NCBI GenBank assembly: GCA_958496175.1
Contig: OY292280.1
Location: 16,058,001 to 16,122,000 of the forward strand
Length of the DNA: 64,000 bases
Direction of reading: 5' to 3'
Source: Sisyra terminalis
Taxonomy: Eukaryota; Arthropoda; Insecta; Neuroptera; Sisyridae
The notes under the pieces were generated by a model. The model ran no database searches. It was not told the origin of the DNA and worked only from the letters and a program-made list of their open reading frames with translations. This document shows positions 39,201 through 51,528 of this stretch, piece after piece. Position 1 is the stretch's first letter. Each line of letters opens with the position of its first letter. Made by a program: the position numbers and the translations under genes.

Positions 39201-39632
39201 AAATCAACGATGGTTTACCCATGGATTTTTTTGATGAAAAAACTTTTTGTTTCGAAATCGAAAAATATTATTATATCATCGTTCAAGACATTGTTGCGAA
39301 CCCGAAACTGCCTTTGGATCGAAAATCATCCCTTATATAACGAAGGTACAAGCAATTGTTGAAGAAGCCACATTCGTCTCTCCCTCTTAGTGGGAAGTGT
39401 TCATCCCTTAAACTGCCTGTTCATCCCTTAAACATGGTTTGTTTGGGGAAAAATTTGCACAGCACGTACAGATGGACTTATACATTCGATTAGCACCCTT
39501 AAAAATTTTTTTTTTATTTGACGATTTTCGAGAAAATCAACGATGGTTAACCCATGGATTTTCTTGATGAAAACACTTTTTGTTTCGAAATCGAAAAATA
39601 TTATTATATCATCGTTCTAGACATTGTTGCGA
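36296..39632. repeat. Trimeric repeat region between the two five-monomer blocks
   Basis: The trimer 36629-37630 (TTTGAAAATC with TGTTTGGAAATCG; AAATATGG with GGTTTACCC; GTCTATCCC with GGCTTCC and GAAATAAC) is repeated at 37631-38631, and its first member recurs at 38632. The shifts are 1002 and 1001 bp. The third member of round two (38299) is a hybrid. The 39300 monomer follows GTTCAAGACA, which removes TCTAGA, and has ACAAGC. Confidence 0.82.
38299..38631. repeat. Hybrid monomer closing the trimer
   Basis: The 5' part equals the 37297 type (GTCTATCCC, CCTTTAAAC, AATTAGCAC). The 3' part equals the 36296 type (GATTAGCACCC, A6T9 tract, GATAAAAC). The switch lies between about 38456 and 38490. 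The 36296 type directly precedes the first trimer, so an exchange between 37297- and 36296-type monomers explains why the trimer starts again at 38632. Confidence 0.75.
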
Positions 39633-41261
39633 ACCCGAAACTGCCTTTGGTTCGAAAATCATCCCTTATATAACGAAGGTACTTGCAATTGTTGAAGAAG
39701 CCACATTCGTCTCTCCCACTTAGAGGGAAGTGTTCATCCCTTAAACTGCCTGTTCATCCCTTAAACGAGGTTTGTTTGGGGAAAAATTTGCACAGCACGT
39801 ACAGATGGACTTATACATTCGATTGGCACCCTTAAAAAAATTTTTTTTTATTTGACGATTTTCGAGAAAATCAACGATGGTTAACCCATGGATTTTTTTG
39901 ATGAAAAAACTTTTTGTTTCGAAATCGAAAAATATTATTATATCATCGTTCTAGACATTGTTGCGAACACGAAACAGCCTTTGGATCGAAAATCATCCCT
40001 TATATAACGAAGGTACATGCTATTGTTGAAGAAGCCACATTCGTCTCTCCCTCTTAGTGGGAAGTGTTCATCCCTTAAACGAGGTTTGTTTGGGGAAAAA
40101 TTTGCACAGCACGTACAGATGGACTTATACTTTCGATTGGCACCCTTAAAAAATTTTTTTTTTATTTGACGATTTTCGAGAAAATCAACGATGGTTAACC
40201 CATGGATTTTTTTGATGAAAAAACTTTTTGTTTCGAAATCGAAAAATATTATTATATCATCGTTCTAGACATTGTTGCGAACCCGAAACAGCCATTGGTT
40301 CGAAAATCATCCCTTATATAACGATGGTACATGCAATTGTTGAAGAAGCCACATTCGTCTCTCCCTTTAAGTGGGAAGTGTTCATCCCTTAAACTGCCTG
40401 TTCATCCCAAAAATATGGTTTGTTTGGGGAAAAATTTGCACAGCACGTACAGATGGACTTATACATTCGATTAGCACCCTTAAAAAATTTTTTTTTATTT
40501 GACGATTTTCGAGAAAATCAACGATGGTTAACCCATGGATTTTTTTGATGATAAAACTTTTTGTTTCGAAATCGAAAAATATTATTATATCATCGTTCTA
40601 GACATTGTTGCGAACCCGAAACAGCCTTTGGTTTGAAAATCATCCCTTATATAACGATGGTACATGCAATTGTTGAAGAAGCCACATTCGTCTCTCCCTT
40701 TTAGTGGGAAGTGTTCATCCCTTAAACTGCCTGTTCATCCCTTAAACATGGTTTGTTTGGGAAAAAATTTGCACAGCACGTACAGATGGACTTATACATT
40801 CGATTGGCACCCCTAAAAAATTTTTTTTTTATTTGACGATTTTCGAGAAAATCAACGATGGTTAACCCATGGATTTTTTTGATGAAAAAACTTTTTGTTT
40901 CGAAATCGAAAAATATTATTATATCATCGTTCTAGACATTGTTGCGAACCCGAAACTGCCTTTGGTTCGAAAATCATCCCTTATATAACGAAGGTACATG
41001 CAATTGTTGAAGAAGCCACATTCGTCTCTCCCTCTTAGTGGGAAGTGTTCATCCCTTAAACTTGGTTTGTTTGGGGAAAAATTTGCACAGCACGTACAGA
41101 TGGACTTATACATTCGATTAGCACCCTTAAAAATTTTTTTTTTTATTTGACGATTTTCGAGAAAATCAACGATGGTTAACCCATGGATTTTTTTGATGAA
41201 AAAACTTTTTGTTTCGAAATCGAAAAATATTATTATATCATCGTTCTAGACATTGTTGCGA
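39633..41261. repeat. Five-monomer block, copy 2 (two short monomers)
   Basis: The starts are 39633, 39967, 40281, 40614 and 40948, matching 34667, 35001, 35316, 35649 and 35983 in variant order and in monomer length. The short units at 39967 and 40948 correspond to those at 35001 and 35983. Copy-specific changes are ATGCTATTG, CAGCCATTGG and CCCAAAAATATGG. The 40948 unit has CTTTTTG where the copy 1 counterpart has CTATTTGC. Confidence 0.85.
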
Positions 41262-43912
41262 ACCCGAAACTGCCTTTGGTTCGAAAATCATCCCTTATAT
41301 AACGAAGGTACTTGCAATTGTTGAAGAAGCCACATTCGTCTCTCCCTCTTAGTGGGAAGTGTTCATCCCTTAAACTGCCTGTTCATCCCTTAAACGTGGT
41401 TTGTTTGGGGAAAAATTTGCACAGCACGTACAGAAGGACTTATACTTTCGATTGGCACCCTTAAAAAATTTTTTTTTTATTTGACGATATTCGAGAAAAT
41501 CAACGATGGTTAACCCATGGATTTTTTTGATGAAAAAACTTTTAGTTTCGAAATCGAAAAATATTATTATATCATCGTTCTAGACATTGTTGTGAACCCG
41601 AAACTGCCTTTGGTTCGAAAATCATCCCTTATATAACGAAGGTACTTGCAATTGTTGAAGAAGCCACATTCGTCTCTCCCTCTTAGAGGGAAGTGTTCAT
41701 CCCTTAAACTGCCTGTTCATCCCTTAAACGAGGTTTGTTTGGGGAAAAATTTGCACAGCACGTACAGATGGACTTATACTTTCGATTGGCACCCTTAAAA
41801 AATTTTTTTTTTATTTGACGATTTTCGAGAAAATCAACGACGGTTAACCCATGGATTTTTTTGATGAAAAAACTTTTTGTTTCGAAATCGAAAAATATTA
41901 TTATATCATCGTTCTAGACATTGTTGCGAACCCGAAACTGCCTTTGGTTCGAAAATCATCCCTTATATAACGAAGGTACAAGCAATTGTTGAAGAAGCCA
42001 CATTCGTCTCTCCCTCTTAGTGGGAAGTGTTCATCCCTTAAACATGGTTTGTTTGGGGAAAAATTTGCACAGCACGTACAGATGGACTTATACATTCGAT
42101 TGGCTTCCTTAAAAAATTTTTTTTTTATTTGACGATTTTCGAGAAAATCAACGATGGTTAACCCATGGATTTTTTTGATGAAATAACTTTTTGTTTCGAA
42201 ATCGAAAAATATTATTATATCATCGTTCTAGACATTGTTGCGAACCCGAAACTGCCTTTGGTTCGAAAATCATCCCTTATATAACGAAGGTACTTGCAAT
42301 TGTTGAAGAAGCCACATTCGTCCCTCCCTCTTAGAGGGAAGTGTTCATCCCTTAAACTGCCTGTTCATCCCTTAAACGTTGTTTGTTTGGGGAAAAATTT
42401 GCACAGCACGTACAGATGGACTTATACTTTCGATTGGCACCCTTAAAAAAATTTTTTTTTATTTGACGATTTTCGAGAAAATCAACGATGGTTAACCCAT
42501 GGATTTTCTTGATGAAAACACTTTTTGTTTCGAAATCGAAAAATATTATTATATCATCGTTCTAGACATTGTTGCGAACCCGAAACTGCCTTTGGATCGA
42601 AAATCATCCCTTATATAACGAAGGTACTTGCAATTGTTGAAGAAGCCACATTCGTCCCTCCCTCTTAGAGGGAAGTGTTCATCCCTTAAACTGCCTGTTC
42701 ATCCCTTAAACGAGGTTTGTTTGGGGAAAAATTTGCACAGCACGTACAGATGGACTTATACATTCGATTGGCACCCTTAAAAAAATTTTTTTTTATATGA
42801 CGATTTTCGAGAAAATCAACGATGGCTAACCCATGGATTTTTTTGATGAAAAAACTTTTTGTTTCGAAATCGAAAAATATTATCATATCATCGTTCTAGA
42901 CATTGTCGCGAACCCGAAACTGCCTGTGGTTCGAAAATCATCCCTTATATAACGAAGGTACATGCAATTGTTGAAGAAGCCACATTCGTCTCTCCCTCTT
43001 AGTGGGAAGTGTTCATCCCTTAAACTGCCTGTTCATCCCTTAAACATGGTTTGTTTGGGGAAAAATTTGCACAGCACGTACAGATGGACTTATACTTTCG
43101 ATTGGCACCCTTAAAAAAAATTTTTTTTATTTGACGATTTTCGAGAAAATCAACGATGGTTAACCCATGGATTTTTTTGATGAAAAAACTTTTTGTTTCG
43201 AAATCGAAAAATATTATTATATCATCGTTCTAGACATTGTTGCGAACCCGAAACTGCCTTTGGATCGAAAATCATCCCTTATATAACGAAGGTACTTGCA
43301 ATTGTTGAAGAAGCCACATTCGTCCCTCCCTCTTAGTGGGAAGTGTTCATCCCTTAAACTGCCTGTTCATCCCTTAAACGTGGTTTGTTTGGGGAAAAAT
43401 TTGCACAGCACGTACAGAAGGACTTATACTTTCATTTGGCACCCTTAAAAATTTTTTTTTTATTTGACGATATTCGAGAAAATCAACGATGGTTAACCCA
43501 TGGATTTTCTTGATGAAAACACTTGTTGTTTCGAAATCGAAAAATATTATTATATCATCGTTCTAGACATTGTTGCGAACCCGAAACTGCCTTTGGTTCG
43601 AAAATCATCCCGTATATAACGAAGGTACATGCAATTGTTGAAGAAGCCACATTCGTCTCTCCCTCTTAGTGGGAAGTGTTCATCCCTTAAACTGCCTGTT
43701 CATCCCTTAAACGTGGTTTGTTTGGGGAAAAATTTGCACAGCACGTACAGAAGGACTTATACTTTCGAATGGCACCCTTAAAAAATTTTTTTTTTATTTG
43801 ACGATATTCGAGAAAATCAACGATGGTTAACCCATGGATTTTTTTGATGAAAAAACTTTTTGTTTCGAAATCGAAAAATATTATTATATCATCGTTCTAG
43901 ACATTGTTGTGA
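41262..43912. repeat. Domain D: onset of the AACGTGG/CAGAAGG/CGATATTCG class
   Basis: The monomer at 41262 is the first with the linked set AACGTGG, CAGAAGG and CGATATTCG. The set returns in 43246 and 43579. The 41930 monomer is short, with ACAAGC, and has a 3' half (GGCTTCC, GAAATAAC) like the 30659 monomer. The trio 42244-43245 matches 30993-31994. The pair 43246-43912 (TTTCATTTGG with CACTTGTTG; CCCGTATATAAC with CGAATGG) recurs at 51196-51862, shifted 7950 bp. Confidence 0.78.
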
Positions 43913-45227
43913 ACCCGAAACTGCCTTTGGTTCGAAAATCATCCCTTATATAACGAAGGTACTTGCAATTGTTGAAGAAGCCACATTCGTCTCTCCCTCT
44001 TAGAGGGAAGTGTTCATCCCTTAAACTGCCTGTTCATCCCTTAAACGAGGTTTGTTTGGGGAAAAATTTGCACAGCACGTACAGATGGACTTATACTTTC
44101 GATTGGCACCCTTAAAAAATTTTTTTTTTATTTGACGATTTTCGAGAAAATCAACGACGGTTAACCCATGGATTTTTTTGATGAAAAAACTTTTTGTTTC
44201 GAAATCGAAAAATATTATTATATCATCGTTCTAGACATTGTTGCGAACCCGAAACTGCCTTTGGTTCGAAAATCATCCCTTATATAACGAAGGTACAAGC
44301 AATTGTTGAAGAAGCCACATTCGTCTCTCCCTCTTAGTGGGAAGTGTTCATCCCTTAAACATGGTTTGTTTGGGGAAAAATTTGCACAGCACGTACAGAT
44401 GGACTTATACATTCGATTAGCACCCTTAAAAATTTTTTTTTTATTTGACGATTTTCGAGAAAATCAACGATGGTTAACCCATGGATTTTCTTGATGAAAA
44501 CACTTTTTGTCTCGAAATCGAAAAATATTATTATATCATCGTTCTAGACATTGTTGCGAACCCGAAACTGCCTGTGGTTCGAAAATCATCCCTTATATAA
44601 CGAAGGTACATGCAATTGTTGAAGAAGCCACATTCGTCTCCCCCTCTTAGTGGGAAGTGTTCATCCCTTAAACTGCCTGTTCATCCCTTAAACGAGGTTT
44701 GTTTGGGGAAAAGTTTGCACAGCACGTACAGAAGGACTTATACTTTCGATTGGCACCCTTAAAAAATTTTTTTTTTATTTGACGATTTTCGAGAAAATCA
44801 ACGATGGTTAACCCATGGATTTTTTTGATGAAAAAACTTTTAGTTTCGAAATCGAAAAATATTATTATATCATCGTTCTAGACATTGTTGTGAACCCGAA
44901 ACTGCCTTTGGTTCGAAAATCATCCCTTATATAACGAAGGTACTTGCAATTGTTGAAGAAGCCACATTCGTCTCTCCCTCTTAGAGGGAAGTGTTCATCC
45001 CTTAAACTGCCTGTTCATCCCTTAAACGAGGTTTGTTTGGGGAAAAATTTGCACAGCACGTACAGATGGACTTATACTTTCGATTGGCACCCTTAAAAAT
45101 TTTTTTTTTTATTTGACGATTTTCGAGAAAATCAACGACGGTTAACCCATGGATTTTTTTGATGAAAAAACTTTTTGTTTCGAAATCGAAAAATATTATT
45201 ATATCATCGTTCTAGACATTGTTGCGA
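43913..45227. repeat. Trimer of 981 bp, repeated in part
   Basis: The pair 43913 (after GTTGTGAACC, with AGAGGG and CGACGG) and 44247 (short, with ACAAGC and GTCTCG) recurs at 44894 and 45228, a shift of 981 bp. The same GTTGTG/CGACGG type also occurs at 41596, where it is again followed by a short ACAAGC monomer. The third member (44560) has CCTGTGG, CTCCCCCTC and AAAAGTTT and is not repeated at 45541. Confidence 0.8.
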
Positions 45228-46541
45228 ACCCGAAACTGCCTTTGGTTCGAAAATCATCCCTTATATAACGAAGGTACAAGCAATTGTTGAAGAAGCCACA
45301 TTCGTCTCTCCCTCTTAGTGGGAAGTGTTCATCCCTTAAACATGGTTTGTTTGGGGAAAAATTTGCACAGCACGTACAGATGGACTTATACATTCGATTA
45401 GCACCCTTAAAAATTTTTTTTTTATTTGACGATTTTCGAGAAAATCAACGATGGTTAACCCATGGATTTTCTTGATGAAAACACTTTTTGTCTCGAAATC
45501 GAAAAATATTATTATATCATCGTTCTAGACATTGTTGCGAACCCGAAACTGCCTTTGGTTCGAAAATCATCCCTTATATAACGAAGGTACATGCAATTGT
45601 TGAAGAAGCCACATTCGTCTCTCCCTCTTAGTGGGAAGTGTTCATCCCTTAAACTGCCTGTTCATCCCTTAAACGTGGTTTGTTTGGGGAAAAATTTGCA
45701 CAGCACGTACAGAAGGACTTATACTTTCGATTGGCACCCTTAAAAATTATTTTTTTTATTTGACGATATTCGAGAAAATCAGCGATGGTTAACCCATGGA
45801 TTTTTTTGATGAAAAAACTTTTTGTTTCGAAATCGAAAAATATTATTATATCATCGTTCTAGACATTGTTGCGAACCCGAAACTGCCTTTGGTTCGAAAA
45901 TCATCCCTTATATAACGAAGGTACAAGCAATTGATGAAGAAGCCACATTCGTCTCTCCCTCTTAGTGGGAAGTGTTCATCCCTTAAACTGCCTGTTCATC
46001 CCTTAAACATGGTTTGTTTGGGGAAAAATTTGCACAGCACGTACAGATGGACTTATACATTCGATTAGCACCCTTAAAAATTTTTTTTTTATTTGACGAT
46101 TTTCGAGAAAATCAACGATGGTTAACCCATGGATTTTCTTGATGAAAACACTTTTTGTCTCGAAATCGAAAAATATTATTATATCATCGTTCTAGACATT
46201 GTTGCGAACCCGAAACTGCCTTTGGTTCGAAAATCATCCCTTATATAACGAAGGTACATGCAATTGTTGAAGAAGCCACATTCGTCTCTCCCTCTTAGTG
46301 GGAAGTGTTCATCCCTTAAACTGCCTGTTCATCCCTTAAACGTGGTTTGTTTGGGGAAAAATTTGCACAGCACGTACAGAAGGACTTATACTTTCGATTG
46401 GCACCCTTAAAAATTATTTTTTTTATTTGACGATATTCGAGAAAATCAGCGATGGTTAACCCATGGATTTTTTTGATGAAAAAACTTTTTGTTTCGAAAT
46501 CGAAAAATATTATTATATCATCGTTCTAGACATTGTTGCGA
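45228..46541. repeat. Tetramer of 1314 bp, copy 1
   Basis: The monomers are 45228 (short 313 bp, ACAAGC, GTCTCG), 45541 (AACGTGG, CAGAAGG, ATCAGCGATGG), 45875 (ACAAGC, ATTGATGAAG, 333 bp) and 46208 (like 45541). Copy 2 follows immediately at 46542. The even and odd members are themselves related, so the unit is a doubled dimer in which one ACAAGC monomer carries the 20-bp deletion and the other does not. Confidence 0.85.
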
Positions 46542-47855
46542 ACCCGAAACTGCCTTTGGTTCGAAAATCATCCCTTATATAACGAAGGTACAAGCAATTG
46601 TTGAAGAAGCCACATTCGTCTCTCCCTCTTAGTGGGAAGTGTTCATCCCTTAAACATGGTTTGTTTGGGGAAAAATTTGCACAGCACGTACAGATGGACT
46701 TATACATTCGATTAGCACCCTTAAAAATTTTTTTTTTATTTGACGATTTTCGAGAAAATCAACGATGGTTAACCCATGGATTTTCTTGATGAAAACACTT
46801 TTTGTCTCGAAATCGAAAAATATTATTATATCATCGTTCTAGACATTGTTGCGAACCCGAAACTGCCTTTGGTTCGAAAATCATCCCTTATATAACGAAG
46901 GTACATGCAATTGTTGAAGAAGCCACATTCGTCTCTCCCTCTTAGTGGGAAGTGTTCATCCCTTAAACTGCCTGTTCATCCCTTAAACGTGGTTTGTTTG
47001 GGGAAAAATTTGCACAGCACGTACAGAAGGACTTATACTTTCGATTGGCACCCTTAAAAATTATTTTTTTTATTTGACGATATTCGAGAAAATCAGCGAT
47101 GGTTAACCCATGGATTTTTTTGATGAAAAAACTTTTTGTTTCGAAATCGAAAAATATTATTATATCATCGTTCTAGACATTGTTGCGAACCCGAAACTGC
47201 CTTTGGTTCGAAAATCATCCCTTATATAACGAAGGTACAAGCAATTGATGAAGAAGCCACATTCGTCTCTCCCTCTTAGTGGGAAGTGTTCATCCCTTAA
47301 ACTGCCTGTTCATCCCTTAAACATGGTTTGTTTGGGGAAAAATTTGCACAGCACGTACAGATGGACTTATACATTCGATTAGCACCCTTAAAAATTTTTT
47401 TTTTATTTGACGATTTTCGAGAAAATCAACGATGGTTAACCCATGGATTTTCTTGATGAAAACACTTTTTGTCTCGAAATCGAAAAATATTATTATATCA
47501 TCGTTCTAGACATTGTTGCGAACCCGAAACTGCCTTTGGTTCGAAAATCATCCCTTATATAACGAAGGTACATGCAATTGTTGAAGAAGCCACATTCGTC
47601 TCTCCCTCTTAGTGGGAAGTGTTCATCCCTTAAACTGCCTGTTCATCCCTTAAACGTGGTTTGTTTGGGGAAAAATTTGCACAGCACGTACAGAAGGACT
47701 TATACTTTCGATTGGCACCCTTAAAAAATTTTTTTTTTATTTGACGTTTTTCGAGATAATCAACGATGGTTAACCCATGGATTTTTTTGATGAAAAAACT
47801 TTTTGTTTCGAAATCGAAAAATATTATTATATCATCGTTCTAGACATTGTTGCGA
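46542..47855. repeat. Tetramer of 1314 bp, copy 2
   Basis: The starts 46542, 46855, 47189 and 47522 each lie exactly 1314 bp after the copy 1 members. The first three appear the same at all the diagnostic sites I compared. The fourth (47522) keeps AACGTGG and CAGAAGG in its 5' part but has GACGTTTTT and GAGATAATC in its 3' part, where copy 1 has CGATATTCG and ATCAGCG. It is therefore probably a recombinant end of the duplication. Confidence 0.83.
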
Positions 47856-49191
47856 ACCCGAAACTGCCTTTGGTTCGAAAATCATCCCTTATATAACGAA
47901 GGAACATGCAATTGTTGAAGAAGCCACATTCGTCTCTCCCTCTTAGTGGGAAGTGTTCATCCCTTAAACTGCCTGATCATCCCTTAAACATGGTATGTAA
48001 GGGGAATAATTTGCACAGCACGTACAGATGGACTTATACATTCGATTGGCACCCTTAAAAATTTTTTTTTTTATTTGACGATTTTCGAGAAAATCAACGA
48101 TGGTTAACCCATGGATTTTCTTGATGAAAACACTTGTTGTTTCGAAATCGAAAAATATTATTATATCATCGTTCTAGACATTGTTGCGAACCCGAAACTG
48201 CCTTTGGTTCGAAAATCATCCCTTATATAACGAAGGTACATGCAATTGTTGAAGAAGCCACATTCGTCTCTCCCTCTTAGTGGGAAGTGTTCATCCCTTA
48301 AACTGCCTGTTCTTCCCTTAAACATGGTTTGTTTGGGGAAAAATATGCACAGCACGTACAGATGGACTTATACTTTCGATTGGCACCCTTAAAAATTTTT
48401 TTTTTTATTTGACGATATTCGAGAAAATCAACGATGGTTAACCCATGGATTTTTTTGATGAAAAAACTTTTTGTTTCCAAATCGAAAAATATTATTATAT
48501 CATCGTTCTAGACATTGTTGCGAACCCGAAACTGCCATTGGTTCGAAAATCATCCCTTATATAACGAAGGTACATGCAATTGTTGAAGAAGCCACATTCG
48601 TCTCTCCCTCTTAGTGGGAAGTGTTCATCCCTTAAACTGCCTGTTCATCCCTTAAACATGGTTTGTTTGGGGAAAAATATGCACAGCACGTACAGATGGA
48701 CTTATACTTTCGATTGGCACCCTTAAAAATTTTTTTTTTTATTTGACGATATTCGAGAAAATCAACGATGGTTAACCCATGGATTTTTTTGATGAAAAAA
48801 CTTTTTGTTTCGAAATCGAAAAATATTATTATATCATCGTTCTAGACATTGTTGCGAACCCGAAACTGCCTTTGGTTCGAAAATCATCCCTTATATAACG
48901 AAGGTACATGCAATTGTTGAAATAGCCACATTCGTCTCTCCCTCTTAGTGGGAAGTGTTCATCCCTTAAACTGCCTGTTCATCCCTTAAACGTGGTTTGT
49001 TTGGGGAAAAATTTGCACAGCACGTACAGAAGGACTTATACTTTCGATTGGCACCCTTAAAAAATTTTTTTTTTATTTGACGATATTCGAGAAAATCAAC
49101 GATGGTTAACCCATGGATTTTTTTGATGAAAAAACTTTTTGTTTCGAAATCGAAAAATATTATTATATCATCGTTCTAGACATTGATGCGA
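47856..49191. repeat. Domain D: divergent monomers with AATATGC
   Basis: The 47856 monomer is the most altered I noticed. It has GGAACATG, CCTGATCATC, GTATGTAAGG and GGAATAATT within one unit. The 48190 and 48524 monomers share AAATATGCACAG and CGATATTCG; 48190 also has GTTCTTCCC and TTTCCAAATCG. The 48858 monomer has GAAATAGCC, which becomes a marker of the following tetramers. Confidence 0.75.
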
Positions 49192-50527
49192 ACTCGAAAC
49201 TGCCTTTGGTTCGAAAATCATCCCTTATATAACGAAGGTACTTGCAATTGTTGAAGAAGCCACATTCGTCTCTCCCTCTTAGAGGGAAGTGTTCATCCCT
49301 TAAACTGCCTGTTCATCCCTTAAACGAGGTTTGTTTGGGGAAAAATTTGCACAGCACGTACAGAAGGACTTATACTTTCGATTGGCACCCTTAAAAAATT
49401 TTTTTTTTATTTGACGATATTCGAGAAAATCAACGATGGTTAACCCATGGATTTTTTTGATGAAAAAACTTTTTGTTTCGAAATCGAAAAATATTATTAT
49501 ATCATCGTTCTAGACATTGTTGCGAACCCGAAACTGCCTTTGGTTCGAAAATCATCCCTTATATAACGAAGGTACATGCAATTGTTGAAGAAGCCACATT
49601 CGTCTCTCCCTCTTAGTGGGAAGTGTTCATCCCTTAAACTGTTTGTTCTTCCCTTAAACATGGTTTGTTTGGGGAAAAATATGCACAGCACGTACAGATG
49701 GACTTATACTTTCGATTGGCACCCTTAAAAAATTTTTTTTTTATTTGACGATATTCGAGAAAATCAACGATGGTTAACCCATGGATTTTTTTGATGAAAA
49801 AACTTTTTGTTTCGAAATCGAAAAATATTATTATATCATCGTTCTAGACATTGTTGCGAACCCGAAACTGCCTTTGGTTCGAAAATCATCCCTTATATAA
49901 CGAAGGTACATGCAATTGTTGAAATAGCCACATTCGTCTCTCCCTCTTAGTGGGAAGTGTTCATCCCTTAAACTGCCTGTTCATCCCTTAAACGTGGTTT
50001 GTTTGGGGAAAAATTTGCACAGCACGTACAGAAGGACTTATACTTTCGATTGGCACCCTTAAAAAATTTTTTTTTTATTTGACGATATTCGAGAAAATCA
50101 ACGATGGTTAACCCATGGATTTTTTTGATGAAAAAACTTTTTGTTTCGAAATCGAAAAATATTATTATATCATCGTTCTAGACATTGTTGCGAACCCGAA
50201 ACTGCCTTTGGTTCGAAAATCATCCCTTATATAACGAAGGTACATGCAATTGTTGAAATAGCCACATTCGTCTCTCCCTCTTAGTGGGAAGTGTTCATCC
50301 CTTAAACTGCCTGTTCATCCCTTAAACGTGGTTTGTTTGGGGAAAAATTTGCACAGCACGTACAGAAGGACTTATACTTTCGATTGGCACCCTTAAAAAA
50401 TTTTTTTTTTATTTGACGATATTCGAGAAAATCAACGATGGTTAACCCATGGATTTTTTTGATGAAAAAACTTTTTGTTTCGAAATCGAAAAATATTATT
50501 ATATCATCGTTCTAGACATTGATGCGA
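49192..50527. repeat. Tetramer of 1336 bp, copy 1
   Basis: The starts are 49192 (after GATGCGAACTCG, with AGAGGG and CAGAAGG), 49526 (GTTTGTTCTTCCC, AATATGC), 49860 and 50194 (both GAAATAGCC, AACGTGG and CAGAAGG). Copy 2 begins at 50528 with the same GATGCGAACTCG junction. All four carry CGATATTCG, so the GATTTTC/GAAAATC inverted repeat is broken throughout. Confidence 0.85.
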
Positions 50528-51528
50528 ACTCGAAACTGCCTTTGGTTCGAAAATCATCCCTTATATAACGAAGGTACTTGCAATTGTTGAAGAAGCCACA
50601 TTCGTCTCTCCCTCTTAGAGGGAAGTGTTCATCCCTTAAACTGCCTGTTCATCCCTTAAACGAGGTTTGTTTGGGGAAAAATTTGCACAGCACGTACAGA
50701 AGGACTTATACTTTCGATTGGCACCCTTAAAAAATTTTTTTTTTATTTGACGATATTCGAGAAAATCAACGATGGTTAACCCATGGATTTTTTTGATGAA
50801 AAAACTTTTTGTTTCGAAATCGAAAAATATTATTATATCATCGTTCTAGACATTGTTGCGAACCCGAAACTGCCTTTGGTTCGAAAATCATCCCTTATAT
50901 AACGAAGGTACATGCAATTGTTGAAGAAGCCACATTCGTCTCTCCCTCTTAGTGGGAAGTGTTCATCCCTTAAACTGTTTGTTCTTCCCTTAAACATGGT
51001 TTGTTTGGGGAAAAATATGCACAGCACGTACAGATGGACTTATACTTTCGATTGGCACCCTTAAAAAATTTTTTTTTTATTTGACGATATTCGAGAAAAT
51101 CAACGATGGTTAACCCATGGATTTTTTTGATGAAAAAACTTTTTGTTTCGAAATCGAAAAATATTATTATATCATCGTTCTAGACATTGTTGCGAACCCG
51201 AAACTGCCTTTGGTTCGAAAATCATCCCTTATATAACGAAGGTACATGCAATTGTTGAAATAGCCACATTCGTCTCTCCCTCTTAGTGGGAAGTGTTCAT
51301 CCCTTAAACTGCCTGTTCATCCCTTAAACGTGGTTTGTTTGGGGAAAAATTTGCACAGCACGTACAGAAGGACTTATACTTTCATTTGGCACCCTTAAAA
51401 ATTTTTTTTTTATTTGACGATATTCGAGAAAATCAACGATGGTTAACCCATGGATTTTCTTGATGAAAACACTTGTTGTTTCGAAATCGAAAAATATTAT
51501 TATATCATCGTTCTAGACATTGTTGCGA
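50528..51528. repeat. Tetramer of 1336 bp, copy 2, truncated by a hybrid monomer
   Basis: The 50528 and 50862 monomers match 49192 and 49526. The third (51196) begins like 49860 (GAAATAGCC) but continues like 43246 (TTTCATTTGG, TTCTTGATG, CACTTGTTG), and the next monomer (51529) matches 43579. The tetramer therefore ends by a switch into the 43.2-kb sequence type. Confidence 0.8.

Larger units (their letters stand above)
21707..46854. repeat. Eleven short monomers (313-315 bp) scattered in this interval
   Basis: The starts are 21707, 26695, 30345, 35001, 35983, 39967, 40948, 41930, 44247, 45228 and 46542. Each has only one copy of TGTTCATCCCTTAAAC, having lost one 20-bp period. Those of 313 bp also have a tract one base shorter. 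The deletion occurs on four variant backgrounds after the repeat: GAGG (21707, 26695, 35001, 39967), CATGG (30345), CTTGG (35983, 40948), and CATGG with ACAAGC upstream (41930, 44247, 45228, 46542). No short monomer occurs before 21.7 kb or after 46.9 kb. Confidence 0.9.

Noticed and set aside
44303..44494. Plus-strand open frames of about 60-83 codons at 21757, 35051, 36033, 44303, 45284 and 46598
   Set aside because: All lie in short monomers where the deletion joins frames. They run into the A/T tract and encode low-complexity Phe/Lys-rich tails. They overlap minus-strand frames in the same bases and have no recognisable product.
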